Shown here one piece after another: positions 43,670 to 54,479 of a stretch of DNA of 64,000 bases; the first letter of the stretch is position 1, and each line of letters starts with the position of its first letter. The stretch covers positions 57,169,001 through 57,233,000 of the forward strand of contig OX419758.1 in assembly GCA_948567375.1 (NCBI GenBank), given 5' to 3'. The translations under genes were made by a program, and so were the position numbers. The notes under the pieces are model-generated. The model saw only the letters and a list, made by a program, of their open reading frames with translations, had not been told where the DNA came from and did no database searches. Source of the DNA: Lunularia cruciata. Taxonomy: Eukaryota; Streptophyta; Marchantiopsida; Lunulariales; Lunulariaceae.

Positions 43670-44170
43670 TAGTGGATTTAGTGAACTGTACCCCTATGCG
43701 GGATACAATTTTGGAGGGAGTGATTACTCATCCCCCTGGATGGGCGGCAGTGCAGCAGTAGGTTGCAAGGTCTCCAAGTATAGGAGCATGCAGTGAGGTC
43801 ACCTCTTTGTCCCTCTAGCCTTGGAGTTATATAGAGAAATGGACACGACGTTTGACATGTTTGTCATGGAGTGCACGAGAGCTTATCATGTTAGGCGCAG
43901 GGTGTACCACTCTCACTCTCATACTTTGTAGCATATTTTAGGCAGTGTGTGTTCATTGCTCTACAGAAGGCAATGGCTGGTGCACTCCATAGGAGAGCAA
44001 TCACACTAGGTGATGCTTCTTTGGATGCTTTAGTTGTTTGTAGACCATACGACTTGCATAGCTTATAGCTTGGATAACTTAGGTGCAGTAGGACAGATTT
44101 CTCCTATTGGGGCTTAGCTCCATTTTACCTTTTTGTATGGCTTGATAGGATCTTTCCATGTTCGTGTTCT
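43670..44170 (+). pseudogene. LINE 3' end fragment, copy 1 (decayed)
   Basis: It aligns with 46,320-46,810: 'LEGVITHPPGW', 'RKVSKYR' pattern, 'LFVPLALELY' pattern, then a stop-rich end, a GGGGCTTAGCTCC hairpin remnant (about 44,109) and 'TTACCTTTTTGTATGGCTTGAT'-like tail. Only the C-terminal part of the LINE ORF and its 3' UTR remain. It is the most diverged of the three coding copies. Confidence 0.75.
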
Positions 44171-46035
44171 CTACATGGTTGCTTTTTTCCTTAGTGGATT
44201 TTGGAGATGGATTATCACTATAAGTTTGTGTTATTTCATAACACTAAAAGTAAATAAATATGATATTCAAGTATATTGTACAATGTAACTAATCAAAAGC
44301 AAATTGAAAGAAGATGGAGGAAATAATAATACTCAAAGTTATCAAAATTTAGTTTCTATGGGTTATCTATTTGGATATAAGTTTTTTATCTATCATTTTA
44401 TTTATTGGCTTCTAAAATTATTTTTTGATTTTTTAAAATATTTTACTAAGTTAGTAAACATAGAATCTAAAATCAAAATATTTGGTTAATTTTCTTTAGA
44501 CATTTGAAATTCTTCTTTAGCAAATGGATTGATCAACACAACCATCAATATAGTAACTAGGACCATGTTCCAAGGGTTGGAGGTTCTCAGTAAAACAAAA
44601 TATACAAAGAGTCTTTCTTTTTAAGTTTGATATCTTTAAAGATATCATATTATCAGATTACTCACGTACAGTTCAATGGCTCTCAATAGAAACATGATAA
44701 AATTTGTTATAAGAATACAATCCTTTGATGTCTCTACTTAAATAAAATAGCAAAGGAAAAGTTATTTTGAGTAGAAATTTAATAAAACTAGATATAAATC
44801 ACTAAAAGAATTAACTCAATCTATAACCACTAAGTAAAGAATAAATAAATAAAATTTAGTAGACTTATAAAAAAAGTCTTTTGGTATTCTCTTGATAATA
44901 AAAAATCAATCAAGATAGTTAATTATTTACAAAATAAAAATATTAATCAACTTAAGGTTAAAAGAATCATCACAAAATTACACAATAAAACATGAAAATT
45001 TAACAATTTTGTACTCTTATTAATTCTATGTATGATTTATTTCTACATAGAAATAATTAATTTTTATTACTGTTTTGATATTTTCTCATTTTTTTATTTT
45101 TATTTCTAACATGTTTTCCCATATTTTTATATTATTTTTCATTGAATTATCTAATTTTTTATCCACAATAAATTACAAAACGCACCAAAAATATTGATTA
45201 ATGCAACAAAGTGTGCCACATAAAATGAATCAATTTTCAAAGTTGTAAAAAAAATCATGTGCAGTATAAATTTATCAAATGAATCTTTTGAAATGAATTT
45301 AACTATTTTTATGCAAAGTAGTGTAAAATTCTCCTCAACAATTTAGTTAAACTTTCTTATCTTTAAAGTCCATATTATTGGCTTCAAAAGAATTATTTCT
45401 TTACAACTAGACCCCCAATCAAACCTTTTTATTTTTGCTCAACCTATTCCAATCGATTCAATCTTAGATCTTAAATTGCAAAAATCTAAATATGTGCGCT
45501 CTTCTCTAAGGGAATCTAAAGGAAAAGTATCATATTGTTAAAAGAAGATCATGTCTACGCACACAACCGAAAGGAGTAGACTGGATATCGATAAACATCT
45601 ATGAATTCCATGAAAGAATATATATAATATTGGGAGAATGTTTAGCATTAAAATGAATTTAACTGGAAGTACCAAAAGTTCAGGGAAAGCCAGAGAATAA
45701 TGAAATTGTTCTCCATGATCATTACCAAAGAGACGAAGTCATGAAACTAAAGGCAATCACCTGATCAATATGAATATTGTTAGTATTCTGTTTAATCAAA
45801 TAATAAATACCAATAAAAAAAATTTCACTTTTTTACATTTTGATGTTTTAATATTAAGAAATGAGGTTAAGTGTGGATTCATAATAATTCTACATTTACT
45901 GGAAGATGATGGCTGCACGAGAAAGCACAAGTCACAGAGTGCACATAGCAAGACCTAATCAAGAATGGCAACCGATTAGGATAACAAGATCCGATCAAGG
46001 ATGAAACATAAGTGGTAAAATGGGGCTATGCCCCA
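44171..46035. other. AT-rich unrecognised region
   Basis: No gene, LTR or repeat unit supported. Composition is strongly AT-rich with poly-A/T stretches. A GGGGCTATGCCCC hairpin at 46,022-46,034 resembles the LINE 3' hairpin and marks the start of the next LINE copy. Confidence 0.5.
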
Positions 46036-46850
46036 ATATTATCGGATCTAAGAGTCCATCTATTTATTTTGCATCTTCATTACTCACTTGTGAGTGTGGC
46101 TCTACAGTAGATGCAGCATCAATCCACATGACACGGTGTCCTTTTGGAGGACAGAGGATAGCTACCCATGATGCCATTAGAGACATAGTGTTTGCTATGG
46201 CATGAGAGAATGGATACTTGGCTTGGAGAGAGTGGATACATACCTTGCAGACGACATGTGTCAGGGAAGACTTATACTTGGTTCGAGATGATCAGGTGAC
46301 AGTAGCGGATGTCGTGGTTACGGACCCTACGCGGGATACAGTTTCGGAGGGAGTGATTACCCATCCCCATGGATGTGCGGCGAGTGCAGCAGCAGGTCGC
46401 AAGGTCTCCAAGTATAGGAGCATGCAGCGAGGTCACCTCTTTGTTCCTCTAGCCTTGGAGTTATATGGAGTGATGGACACGACATTTGACACATTTGTCA
46501 AGGAGTGCGCAAGAGCTTATCATACTAGGCGTCAGGGGGTACCAATCTCACTTTCATACTTTGTAGCATATTTTCGACAGCGTGTGTCCATTGCTCTACA
46601 GAGGGCAGTGGCTGGTGCAATCCATAGGAGAGCAATCACATTAGGTGATGTTTCTTTGGATGCTCCAGTTATGTGTAGACCGTACAGTTATGTGTAGACC
46701 GTACAACTTGCATAGCTCGGATATCTTAGGTGCGGTAGGGCAGATTTCTCATACAGACTCTATTGGGGCTTAGCCCCATGTTACCTTTTTGTCTCTCCCT
46801 TGTACGGCTTGATGGGGTCTTCCCATCCTTTGTTCTTCCTAAGCTGTCGC
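46036..46850 (+). pseudogene. LINE 3' end fragment, copy 2 (C-terminal domain of reverse transcriptase protein)
   Basis: Zinc-binding cluster 'CECGSTVDAASIHMTRC', then 'QRIATHDAIRDIVFAMA', one TGA (Arg/Trp position), 'ENGYLAWREWIHTLQ', 'TVADVVVTDPTRDTVSEG', 'SKYRSMQRGHLFVPLALELY' and 'FRQRVSIALQRAVAGAIHRR'. The C-C-H-C cluster followed by an Asp-rich D-V-x-V-T-D-P-T-R block is what I know from the C-terminal ends of non-LTR reverse transcriptase proteins in several non-seed plants. That block may be nuclease-like. RT itself is absent (5' truncation, usual for LINEs). A 3' hairpin GGGGCTTAGCCCC lies at 46,765-46,777. A 19-bp tandem copy (GTTATGTGTAGACCGTACA) straddles the stop near 46,666-46,704. 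Confidence 0.72.
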
Positions 46851-47616
46851 CCTTTTTTTTCTTTTTCTTTTTTATTAACATGCAATTCTGTACCAATCAA
46901 GCAAACGTAATACATGAAATGGGGTTTGGACTCTATTTTTAAGCATATTCTGTGGAATTTAGGAGACAGCAGATCCACATCCATGGATTAATAATTGCAT
47001 GCCAAAAAGAATTGCAATGCGTGTACACTAAAGTCAAAGACTACCTAGACTTCTTGTAACTTATGGATCAATTTTCTGGTATGATGGAAATGTACCTACC
47101 AGTACATTAAACGGAAAATGATTCCACCATATAACCTAAGGATTAGAGTGACAGACCTAAAATCCTATAAGCAGGGAATCACAATATTATGTAGAGAACT
47201 GCTTAACATAACAAAAAATTTAGCAGAAATTGAAAGTATAATTAGGTAAAGGAGGTTGAATAGAGAGGAGTATAGATGATATTCTAATCTTTATATACTA
47301 ATGTACATAATGATTTCTATTACAATTAAATTTTGGTTAGGTTTTTCAATTAATTTTAAAGAAAAATTTCAAATTTCAAGTGAAAAATTGTAGATATATA
47401 ATAGGTTTTTACATTCAACTTTCTGAGAAAAATTTCAGTTGAAATTATTTTTACCATATACTATATCTATTTTAAATACTTTTGTTTTTATTTACATTAA
47501 AAGATTAAAACCCAAACCCTAAACTAAACTCTAATTTGCAATCAATTTTAATCTAATCAAATTACAAACACATATATCTTAGCCTAAATCTAAGAGAACG
47601 TTCCCGGTCCATAAAT
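46851..47616. other. AT-rich spacer
   Basis: T-rich start (46,852-46,875) just after the LINE tail. No open frame of interest or recognised element. Contains a telomere-like fragment 'AAACCCAAACCCTAAACTAAA' near 47,506 that is too short to interpret. Confidence 0.5.
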
Positions 47617-47735
47617 TTATACAAGTTATTCGAACCGCGTGGCGAAGCCACTTAGTCAATATTAACTAGTAAATTTGCATAAGAGTTATTCAAACCGCGC
47701 GACGAACCCACTGCGTCAACATCAACTAGTAGATA
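47617..47735. repeat. Tandem pair of ~58-bp units with internal hairpin
   Basis: Unit 1 (from TTTATACAAGTTATTCGAAC) and unit 2 (from TTTGCATAAGAGTTATTCAA) agree at about 80 % of positions, both ending AACTAGTA. Unit 1 has a perfect GTGGC-GAA-GCCAC hairpin, damaged in unit 2. No coding role. The element type is unknown. Confidence 0.8.
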
Positions 47736-47794
47736 TCTAGTCGACGGCAGTTACTAATATCGAGGACAAGGAGAAAGCGTAAGTACAGAAGAAG

Positions 47795-47875
47795 GCGACT
47801 CCCTAGAAAACACGAAGGATGGTAAACACGAAGGATGGTAAGACCCCATCAAGCCGTAAGAGAAAAGCGTAAGTT
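47795..47875 (-). mobile_element. LINE 3' tail scrap
   Basis: 'GACCCCATCAAGCCGTA' preceded by 'ACACGAAGGATGGTA' matches the inverted 3' end of the LINE family at 48,340-48,390. The 16-bp word AACACGAAGGATGGTA is directly repeated at 47,808-47,840. Very short, so a 5'-truncated insertion or a SINE sharing the LINE tail. Confidence 0.65.
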
Positions 47876-48300
47876 GTGCGTTTTTTGACAATTAACGTTC
47901 ACTTCTACTTGTCTTACGTTGGCTTCTAACCGTATGGATCTATAGTTCAGGTCTATCGCTTCCCGGGCGACTTCACTACTACAGGAGCTATGGCGCAGAT
48001 AAACACATTAAGGAGAACCGAGAATGTACGGGTGGGTGTCTTTGTCCATCATGCGCACATGGGGAGAGGAAAGTATCTCTTCGAAAACAACATGATGTTT
48101 AGATTTATCCCGCTGCTTTTCTCGTGGTTCGTGTCAAGCCTTGAAAACAACATTGCTCTCATCCAGTTGTTCTAAGCTATTCCGACCTGACAATTGACCA
48201 GGCAACGGATCTATTGTACTATTGGGAAGAAGTTTTTCATTTCTCACATTAAATTCACCAAAGATTCCCTTCTTACAAGAAAACCTAAAGGACACCCATA
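47876..48300 (+). other. Unique spacer with a short open frame
   Basis: A 61-codon open frame starts at an ATG at 47,990 ('MAQINTLRRTENVRVGVFVH'). No recognised domain, no supporting homologous copy in the window. It may be chance. Base composition is less AT-rich than to the left. Confidence 0.3.
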
Positions 48301-48309
48301 GGATGGAAA

Positions 48310-49160
48310 AAGAAAAAGAAAAAAGGTGAACGCCTAGGAAAGATGAAGGATGGGAAGACCCCATCAAGCCTTACAAGGGAGAGACAAAAAAGGTAACATG
48401 GGGCTAAGCCCCAATAGAGTTTGTATGAGAAATCTGCCCTACCGCACCTAAGATATCCGAGGTATGCAAGTCGTACAGTCTACACACAACTGGAGCATCC
48501 GAAGGAACATCACCTAATGTGATTGCTCTCCTATGGATTGCACCAGCCACTGCACTCTGTAGAGCAATGGACACACGCTGTCTAAAATATGCTACAAAGT
48601 ATGAGAGTAAGAGTGGTACCCCTGACGCCTAACATGATAAGCTCTCGCGCACTCCCTGACAAATGGGTCAAATGCCGTGTCCATCGCTCCATATAACTCC
48701 AAGGCTAGAGGAACAAAGAGGTGACCTCGCTGCATACCCCTATACTTGGAGACCTTGCGACCTGCTGCTGCACTCGCCGCCCATCCAGGGGGATGGGTAA
48801 TCACTCCCTCCGAAACGGTATCCCGCGTAGGGTCCATGACCACGACATCCGCTACTGTCACCTGATCATCTCATACCAAGTATAAGTCTGCCCTGACATG
48901 TGTCGTCTGCAAAGCATACGAACGCTCCCTCCAAGCCAAGTATCCATTCTCTCGCGCCATAGCAAACACTATGTCTCTAATGGCATCATGGGTAGCTATC
49001 CTCTGTCCACCAAAAGGACACCGTGTCATGTGGACCGCCGCTGCATCTAGTGTAGAACCACACTCACAAGTGAGTAGTGAAGATGCAGATGGGTGGAGCA
49101 AACCTAGGTGAAACCTCATCGCTGTAGAGAAAGTAGCCGGTACGAGTTGGAAAGCCCTAA
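48310..49160 (-). pseudogene. LINE 3' end fragment, copy 3
   Basis: Minus strand: 'PATFSTAMRFHLGLLHPSAS', 'CECGSTLDAAAVHMTRC', 'QRIATHDAIRDIVFAMAREN', 'GYLAWRERSYALQ', a stop after 'RADLYLV', 'TVADVVVMDPTRDTVSEG', 'GRKVSKYRGMQRGHLF', 'FVRECARAYHVRRQG'. It runs slightly further 5' than copy 2. The 3' UTR has the hairpin GGGGCTAAGCCCC (48,400-48,412) and tail 'CTTGTAAGGCTTGATGGGG'. Frames are broken after 'RRQG'. It lies tail-to-tail with copy 2. Confidence 0.75.
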
Positions 49161-49194
49161 TGCACGGTCATAAACCTTCCAAGAATAAAACATA

Positions 49195-49300
49195 AAAGGT
49201 ACAAAAGCACAAAAAAGGCGACCGCGCCGGAAAACCGAAAGATGGGAAGACCCCCATCAAGCCATACAAGGGAGAGACAAAAAAGATACAAGAGTGGTAA
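49195..49300 (-). mobile_element. LINE 3' tail scrap
   Basis: Reads 'GGAAAACCGAAAGATGGGAA', 'GACCCCCATCAAGCCATAC' and 'AAGGGAGAGACAAAAAAGAT' on the plus strand, homologous to the inverted 3' end of copy 3 without its coding part. It is adjacent to the 5' side of copy 3, so either an older tail used as target or a separate truncated insertion. Confidence 0.65.
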
Positions 49301-50928
49301 GCCCTTTCATAACCAAAGAGTACATATAACGCTCCCTCTCCATAACTTGTGGCAATCTGCTACAAGTTGCGACAAGACGGCGTGGTGTGATGTCAAGATG
49401 AATAATATCAAACATTATTGGACTGTTCAGTCCCATATTTAGAACAATTTGCTGGTTGACGATGAGAGAAGAGTCTCCGATTCACCTATACAGAACCTTA
49501 TAGTCCGTAGTCATCTTGTTGCTACAGATTACACGCGAGAAAGAAAGGATAGGGTGAAGGACGTTTCAGATCTGTAATAGTCAAGATCAGCTGACTCTGG
49601 GAGAGTCTCATGCTTGGAATTTCCCTCCGTGGTTGAACAGGGTATTCTATCGTCAACACATGTATCAACTGTTCGTCCGGGATAGTGCACATCTTTGTAC
49701 CTCGCATTTACGCCTCATTCGATAGTCGACTTGACCTTCCAGAACTTTCGACTTTCGATCATCCCCCAGTTCCCCCGCACTAAGAAGAATAATGTGTACT
49801 GCCCTCTAGTTGGATCGCATATACAACTTAAAGATGTTGGTAAGCTGCAGATACTCGTTATATGGCACGGGAACAGAGTGGCTGACTTTAGTTCTTTCAG
49901 CTGTTTGTGGTATTCCTTCATACTTTTCCCTAGATCCCATGTTCTCGTAGGTCTTCAGTAGAAGACTGTCGTATTGTGCTTGACTTCATTTTGATCGTCA
50001 CTCGCAGTTTCTTTTTTTACATAAAGTTTGTTTTGCTTTCTGTTGGTAATTTCTCGTCATTTCTTCAAGTTTCGTGCTCCAACTTTGGGTACTTATCTTT
50101 TTCACCTCGCATTTTCCCTATAAATTTTCTTCAATTATTTATACCGTTGAAAGACCATATGTTTGGCAGAGACTGTTTCGACTGACGATGTTTGTCTCTC
50201 CCCGAAACGGGATTTCTCTGATGAGTGATACTGAAGTAGCCAATATGGCCTTTCTCAAAGGTAACAAATGTTCATGCATGTGTAGCGTTTACGATTATCC
50301 ACAACTGGCCCTGAATTCGTTTAGTTGTGAGTCACAAACTAGACTCAAACACGGACTTTAGTCTGGCAATCCAGTTTTTTACAGGTTTCTTTCATCCCAG
50401 AATAACATAATGGTGCTCGCAGCGAGACGTATTGCTCTTTCCTAACCCCGAGAACAGAGTCTGTGTCCATAACTAACTGGTGATGGCATGCAAGAAATAT
50501 AATGTGTTTCAGAGGACAGAGTCCGCAACTTCTGACATGGAAGGAACAAGAGGCTAGCTGGAACACTGTTTGACTGCATTTCTACTTCAGAATAACGAGC
50601 TGTTATTAAGGGAGTAACTTGGGGGGACTTTTACAATTTCGTGTCCGTCTAAGCCAGCTAGCCGCGAACTGAGAAGTACTCCAGATAGCTAGTATTAGAC
50701 CCGGCCTTTCTAAACTGACATGTTTACATGATCTCCTGCATTTTTCGACGCTCTATACCCGAACATCAGGCTTTGATACATTTTGGTTGCCTAAAGCTAC
50801 CAGTACTACATCACCCACTTCAAGGCAGGGACTGAGTTGCACACGAACTCCCACAGTCGTCAAAGGTGAAACTGAGATTTACCCTGCGAGGAGATGGTAG
50901 ATTTCTTCATTCTTCACCAGGTGGTAAC
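49301..50928. other. Unique, less AT-rich spacer including the probable 3' UTR of the host gene
   Basis: No repeat of the families above occurs here. Open frames up to ~95 codons show no recognised domain. The part nearest 50,928 should be the 3' UTR of the zinc-motif gene on the minus strand. Exons of another gene could be hidden here but none can be supported. Confidence 0.5.
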
Positions 50929-52006
50929 TTATCTCTTGCCGGCCTTCTTCTGCTCCATTCCCGCCTTGTCGGTTTGACCTGAAGTTTCACAATGAGAATC
51001 TCAAATGGATAATCAACAGAATGTACTGAAACAACCCGCCTGAAACAGAGGACAGTGCAAAGCCGAATTTCCAAAAAGAATGTACTAACCGATCTTGCCA
51101 AGGCCGTTGCAATTTTTGCAGACAATTTGAGCTTGATCCTTCCTCGCAGCATTCGCCCGTAATGCTCCTCCATCATTATTTCGCACAAAGCCAGCTCCGT
51201 CGCATACGGGGCAACTGAAGATCGAAAGATACGGATTAGAACGATAAAAACATTGCGCGCTGCCTTACCCGCACAATAGGAGACAGAATCGTCGGAGAGC
51301 AGGGAGAGTAAAATTTATTCAAATCAACCTACAACTGAATCTAATTCCTGGAAGCTCGCGGGAGCCTTTCCCCTCGCCTCTGGTAATGCACTCGTAGTCC
51401 TCTTTCAACGTCTGCCACGCGACCAGCCGCTACTCGTCCAATTCTAACTTAGTGCTACTGTTATCTACTCCTGTTCCACGCCTCCACCGCAACGTGAGTC
51501 ACCCATCAATGCCATCATGTCACTTGAAGAGGTGCTTGTGCGTCCTCTCAGATCCCGTTTTGTACGAGGAGCCCTAAATGGTGAATATCAATGCTTTGAC
51601 ACGGAGTTTCAGACCAACCTTTAATTTCCATGTTTTCTCTTTCGACGTTATCTACCAAATGTTCAAGGTCTTGAAAAATAGACTTAGTGGTAGAAAATGT
51701 CCGTATCACAGCGAGATTAGGACTATGAACTTACAGATCTTTCCGCGAGAATAAGATTGGAAAAGCAGTTCCAACCAGGGCGATTGCTACTGCTCCAGCT
51801 ATCAGGTAGTTGGTTCCATCGGCCGACACGTCACCCACTGCACAGACTACTCCCGGCTTGCTTCGACCTACATTGTTCTTCACCACTTGTTTTAAGCTCA
51901 ATGCACTCTTCCCTGGCTTCAGAGATCGGGTTGTCATCGCAAAATTCAATCCTCCAAGGGCGGAGCCGAGTGTCACAGGTACCTGAACTAGACTCATCGA
52001 AGCCAT
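50929..52006 (-). CDS. Small plastid-type membrane protein with two DnaJ-like CxxCxGxG zinc motifs
   Basis: Three exons on the minus strand: 52,006-51,735, 51,214-51,090, 50,978-50,929, total 447 nt, 148 residues. Introns of 520 and 111 bp have GT-AG ends (donors GTAAGT and GTTAGT, acceptors TTCAG), and phases join perfectly. Residues 1 to ~65 are Ser/Thr/Lys-rich without acidic residues at the start ('MASMSLVQVPVTLGSALGGL'), like a chloroplast transit peptide. One membrane helix follows, 'NYLIAGAVAIALVGTAFPIL'. Then come 'CPVCDGAG', 'GGALRANAARKDQAQ' and 'CKNCNGLG', ending 'GMEQKKAGKR'. Two CxxCxGxG motifs would bind one zinc, as in the BSD2/PSA2/LQY1-type plastid proteins that help assemble photosynthetic complexes. 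There is no J domain. The start was chosen at MASM; an in-frame ATG 50 codons upstream (52,156) looks like 5' UTR. Intact, host gene. Confidence 0.9.
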
Positions 52007-53440
52007 AGGGAAATACCACGACTGTCGGATAGTTCCCAGAGCTACACCTGGATTCCAAAATCGTACTCCTGTTGACTGTAACAGATCGAGCACGAACTCA
52101 GATATACTTCTGAAAGCAGATCTGTTAATTGTCCAAACAGTTTTGTGCGAACGCAAGACTAATCCGGATATACGAAGCTCGCACTCTCTGCACCCTAAAC
52201 GCCTTTCAAAAGACCTGTTCGATCAGCGTCTGATCTGCTTCCAACGGCTTGGATGACGGCAAGGTTGGCACCCTGACCGAGCAAGAACGATACTTCGTTA
52301 ACTAATCGTGAGTGACTCTAGTGCGGAAAAGCGCCTACAAAGAACTCTCGGGTAGAAGGCCACTCATCCCAGAGTCCTGGATAAGGTATTGGATAAGAAA
52401 TTCCTTTCCGTGACGCTTGCTGAGTGTCTGAAAACAGCCCACGTCATAATCACACGTCTACCCGGTAACGGATGTGGATAGGTGACAGCGGCATCCACCC
52501 AGGTTTGCGAAGGCACGCTTGGACCCATACCCACACAGTGCAAAAAGCCTATCGACTACCGGAGGTAGCACTTCCGGGAGGATGGATAAGGAAAAGAAGC
52601 AAGCCAACGATTCAAGCACTTTGTGAGGACCAGATAGGACATTCAAGGATTTGCCATCTTGTGAACGCTGATTCATAACTAGCAGTTGTGAAACGATCTG
52701 ACTGTGTTGATGACAGTGTGCAAATTCTGTCAATGCCATGCTCTTGTGTAGCAGGTTCATGATATACGGCGATGAGATTCACTTCAAAATTGTGACGCTC
52801 GCTGGAGGTAATGTGCTACGCCCTGGCTCTAACTCGAGACATTTAAAGACTTGTGAGTTGCAAATATGCGTATGCTTTGAAATCCCGCTAGCTACCGTAG
52901 AACGCGGCCAGCAACTTCCCATCACGTCACCAAAGGGAGAAGTTTGACCAGAGATACTTTTCAGACCTCGCACGTGGATCTATTAAAGACCAACGGATAA
53001 TTGCTGTTCTGGACGAGTTTTTTTCAAGCTTAATTTTCGATGAGAAGTTGGTATGCTGAGTTTCATCAATTACCCACGTGGATTTTAATTATTCGTTGAC
53101 TGGATCCCGGAAATATTCCGTAAATGTTATGGGATTTAATTTGGAAATAGTTATATAGTTTGACAAAATTGGAAAGTTTTCAGAAATGATTTTTAAAATA
53201 TTTGTAGATAGTTATAAATAAATTCAAGGTAAATTATGGGTGTTCTATTGGACTCCATCAATTTTTTACGGTCACGAAAATGGTGACCCGTAATTTATTT
53301 ATTTCCAGTAGAAAGTTATGAATTTTCTTCTCATCATGTATTAATGACATTCCATTTTCAGTATCAGTTTGAAACTCAATGACAATTATTAAAGAATTCC
53401 CCTAGTTGGAATCCAATACTTAATGTAATAAAGAAGGACG
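52007..53440. promoter_or_regulatory. Upstream region of the zinc-motif gene
   Basis: Non-repetitive in this window. Two G-box cores CACGTG at 52,971-52,976 and 53,075-53,080 lie about 1 kb upstream of the start codon. G-boxes are common in light-regulated plant promoters, so they fit, but the distance is large and function is not shown. No clear TATA box near 52,050-52,200. No other gene recognised. Confidence 0.35.
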
Positions 53441-53510
53441 ACCTCGTATAAAAAATGAAGTATCAAGCCCGTACGAAGGAGAGATGAAAAAGGTACTTGA
53501 TGTATTCAGG
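53441..53510 (-). mobile_element. LINE 3' tail scrap
   Basis: 'TATCAAGCCCGTACGAAGGA' followed by 'GAGATGAAAAAGGTAC' on the plus strand matches the inverted LINE tail (CATCAAGCC...GGGAGAGACAAAAAGGTA). It marks the right border of the less AT-rich gene island. Confidence 0.6.
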
Positions 53511-54479
53511 TAATTAATTTCGTCTCCTTCATTTATTTATGGCGATCCAGGGGAAAAACCTGGGTCACTCGTAGAATTCCGTCAAGTTGAAATTCCCAAT
53601 TCAATAAGAAATTTCTGGGGTTTGACAAATATAGCTACGGAAATAACTACGAGATTACAATGTGATGGGGGAGATTTGTTAATTGAAGAGCTTTGCCCAC
53701 CCCATCCTACAAGCTCTCCCAGTAGGATTGGATTTGTTATTTGAATTTGTATGCGTGAATTTGAATGAACGTTTGAATTTGTATATGTGATAATTTTGGA
53801 ATGCTCTCTTTCCCATATTTGATATTTGCTACGGTGTGTTTGACTTACCATTCAATTCTTTTATATTCAGTGCTCATTTGATTCTCACATCAATTTTAAG
53901 GTGCTACTTAATTCTTCTTTCCTTCAAATTCTTGGTATGCATGTGGTTCTCACTTCAATTCTTTTCATGTATATACGTAATGTGATGTGTTCTACTTGCT
54001 ACTCAAATCCTCACCTCTCCAATACTTTCGACGCCTACCTAATTCTCACATCAATTTTGGACTTGCCATTCAATTCTTTGGCATTCAATTCAATTCTCTC
54101 ATGTGCTAGTTCTCTTTTTTTATCCTTTGTGTGGTGCATTCCAATGTGCAAATTTCTATACCTAGGGAAGATGTGAATTCAGTTTGCAAATTGAATTAGT
54201 TGAATTAGCGCGGGTGCTAGTTGTCATTGGTTATTATTTCATAGTTTGGAGTATCTTTTGCTTTGATATGTATGTTATAAAATTGCATTATAAAAATTAT
54301 TTTGGAGATCAAATTAAGTTCTCCTCTTGCCAATATGCCTCGGGTAAGTCCTTGCTTAGAAATTCTTAAGAAAATTATAAAGGCAATGTGGAGTGTACCC
54401 CAAGTGTACCTTAATTGTGTATGATCTCGAGCTCACTCCACCTGCAACTCTTCACAGTACATCGTTAGTGCATCTTCAA
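53511..54479. other. AT-rich spacer with ATTCAATTCT-like words
   Basis: Many short repeats of TTCAATTCT and CTCACATCAATTTT between 53,850 and 54,110 suggest decayed simple repeats. No gene seen on either strand. Confidence 0.5.

Noticed and set aside
47500-47530. Telomere-like AAACCCAAACCCTAAAC
   Set aside because: Only two to three imperfect units; too short to be an interstitial telomeric repeat of meaning.
47990-48175. 61-codon frame as a small gene
   Set aside because: Kept only as a spacer note: no domain, no homologue in the window, and a length expected by chance in less AT-rich DNA.
50218-50225. CTGATGAG, a hammerhead ribozyme core word, near CGAAAC
   Set aside because: The CGAAAC lies upstream in the wrong order, no GAAA follows a stem II, and no stems I/III can be drawn.
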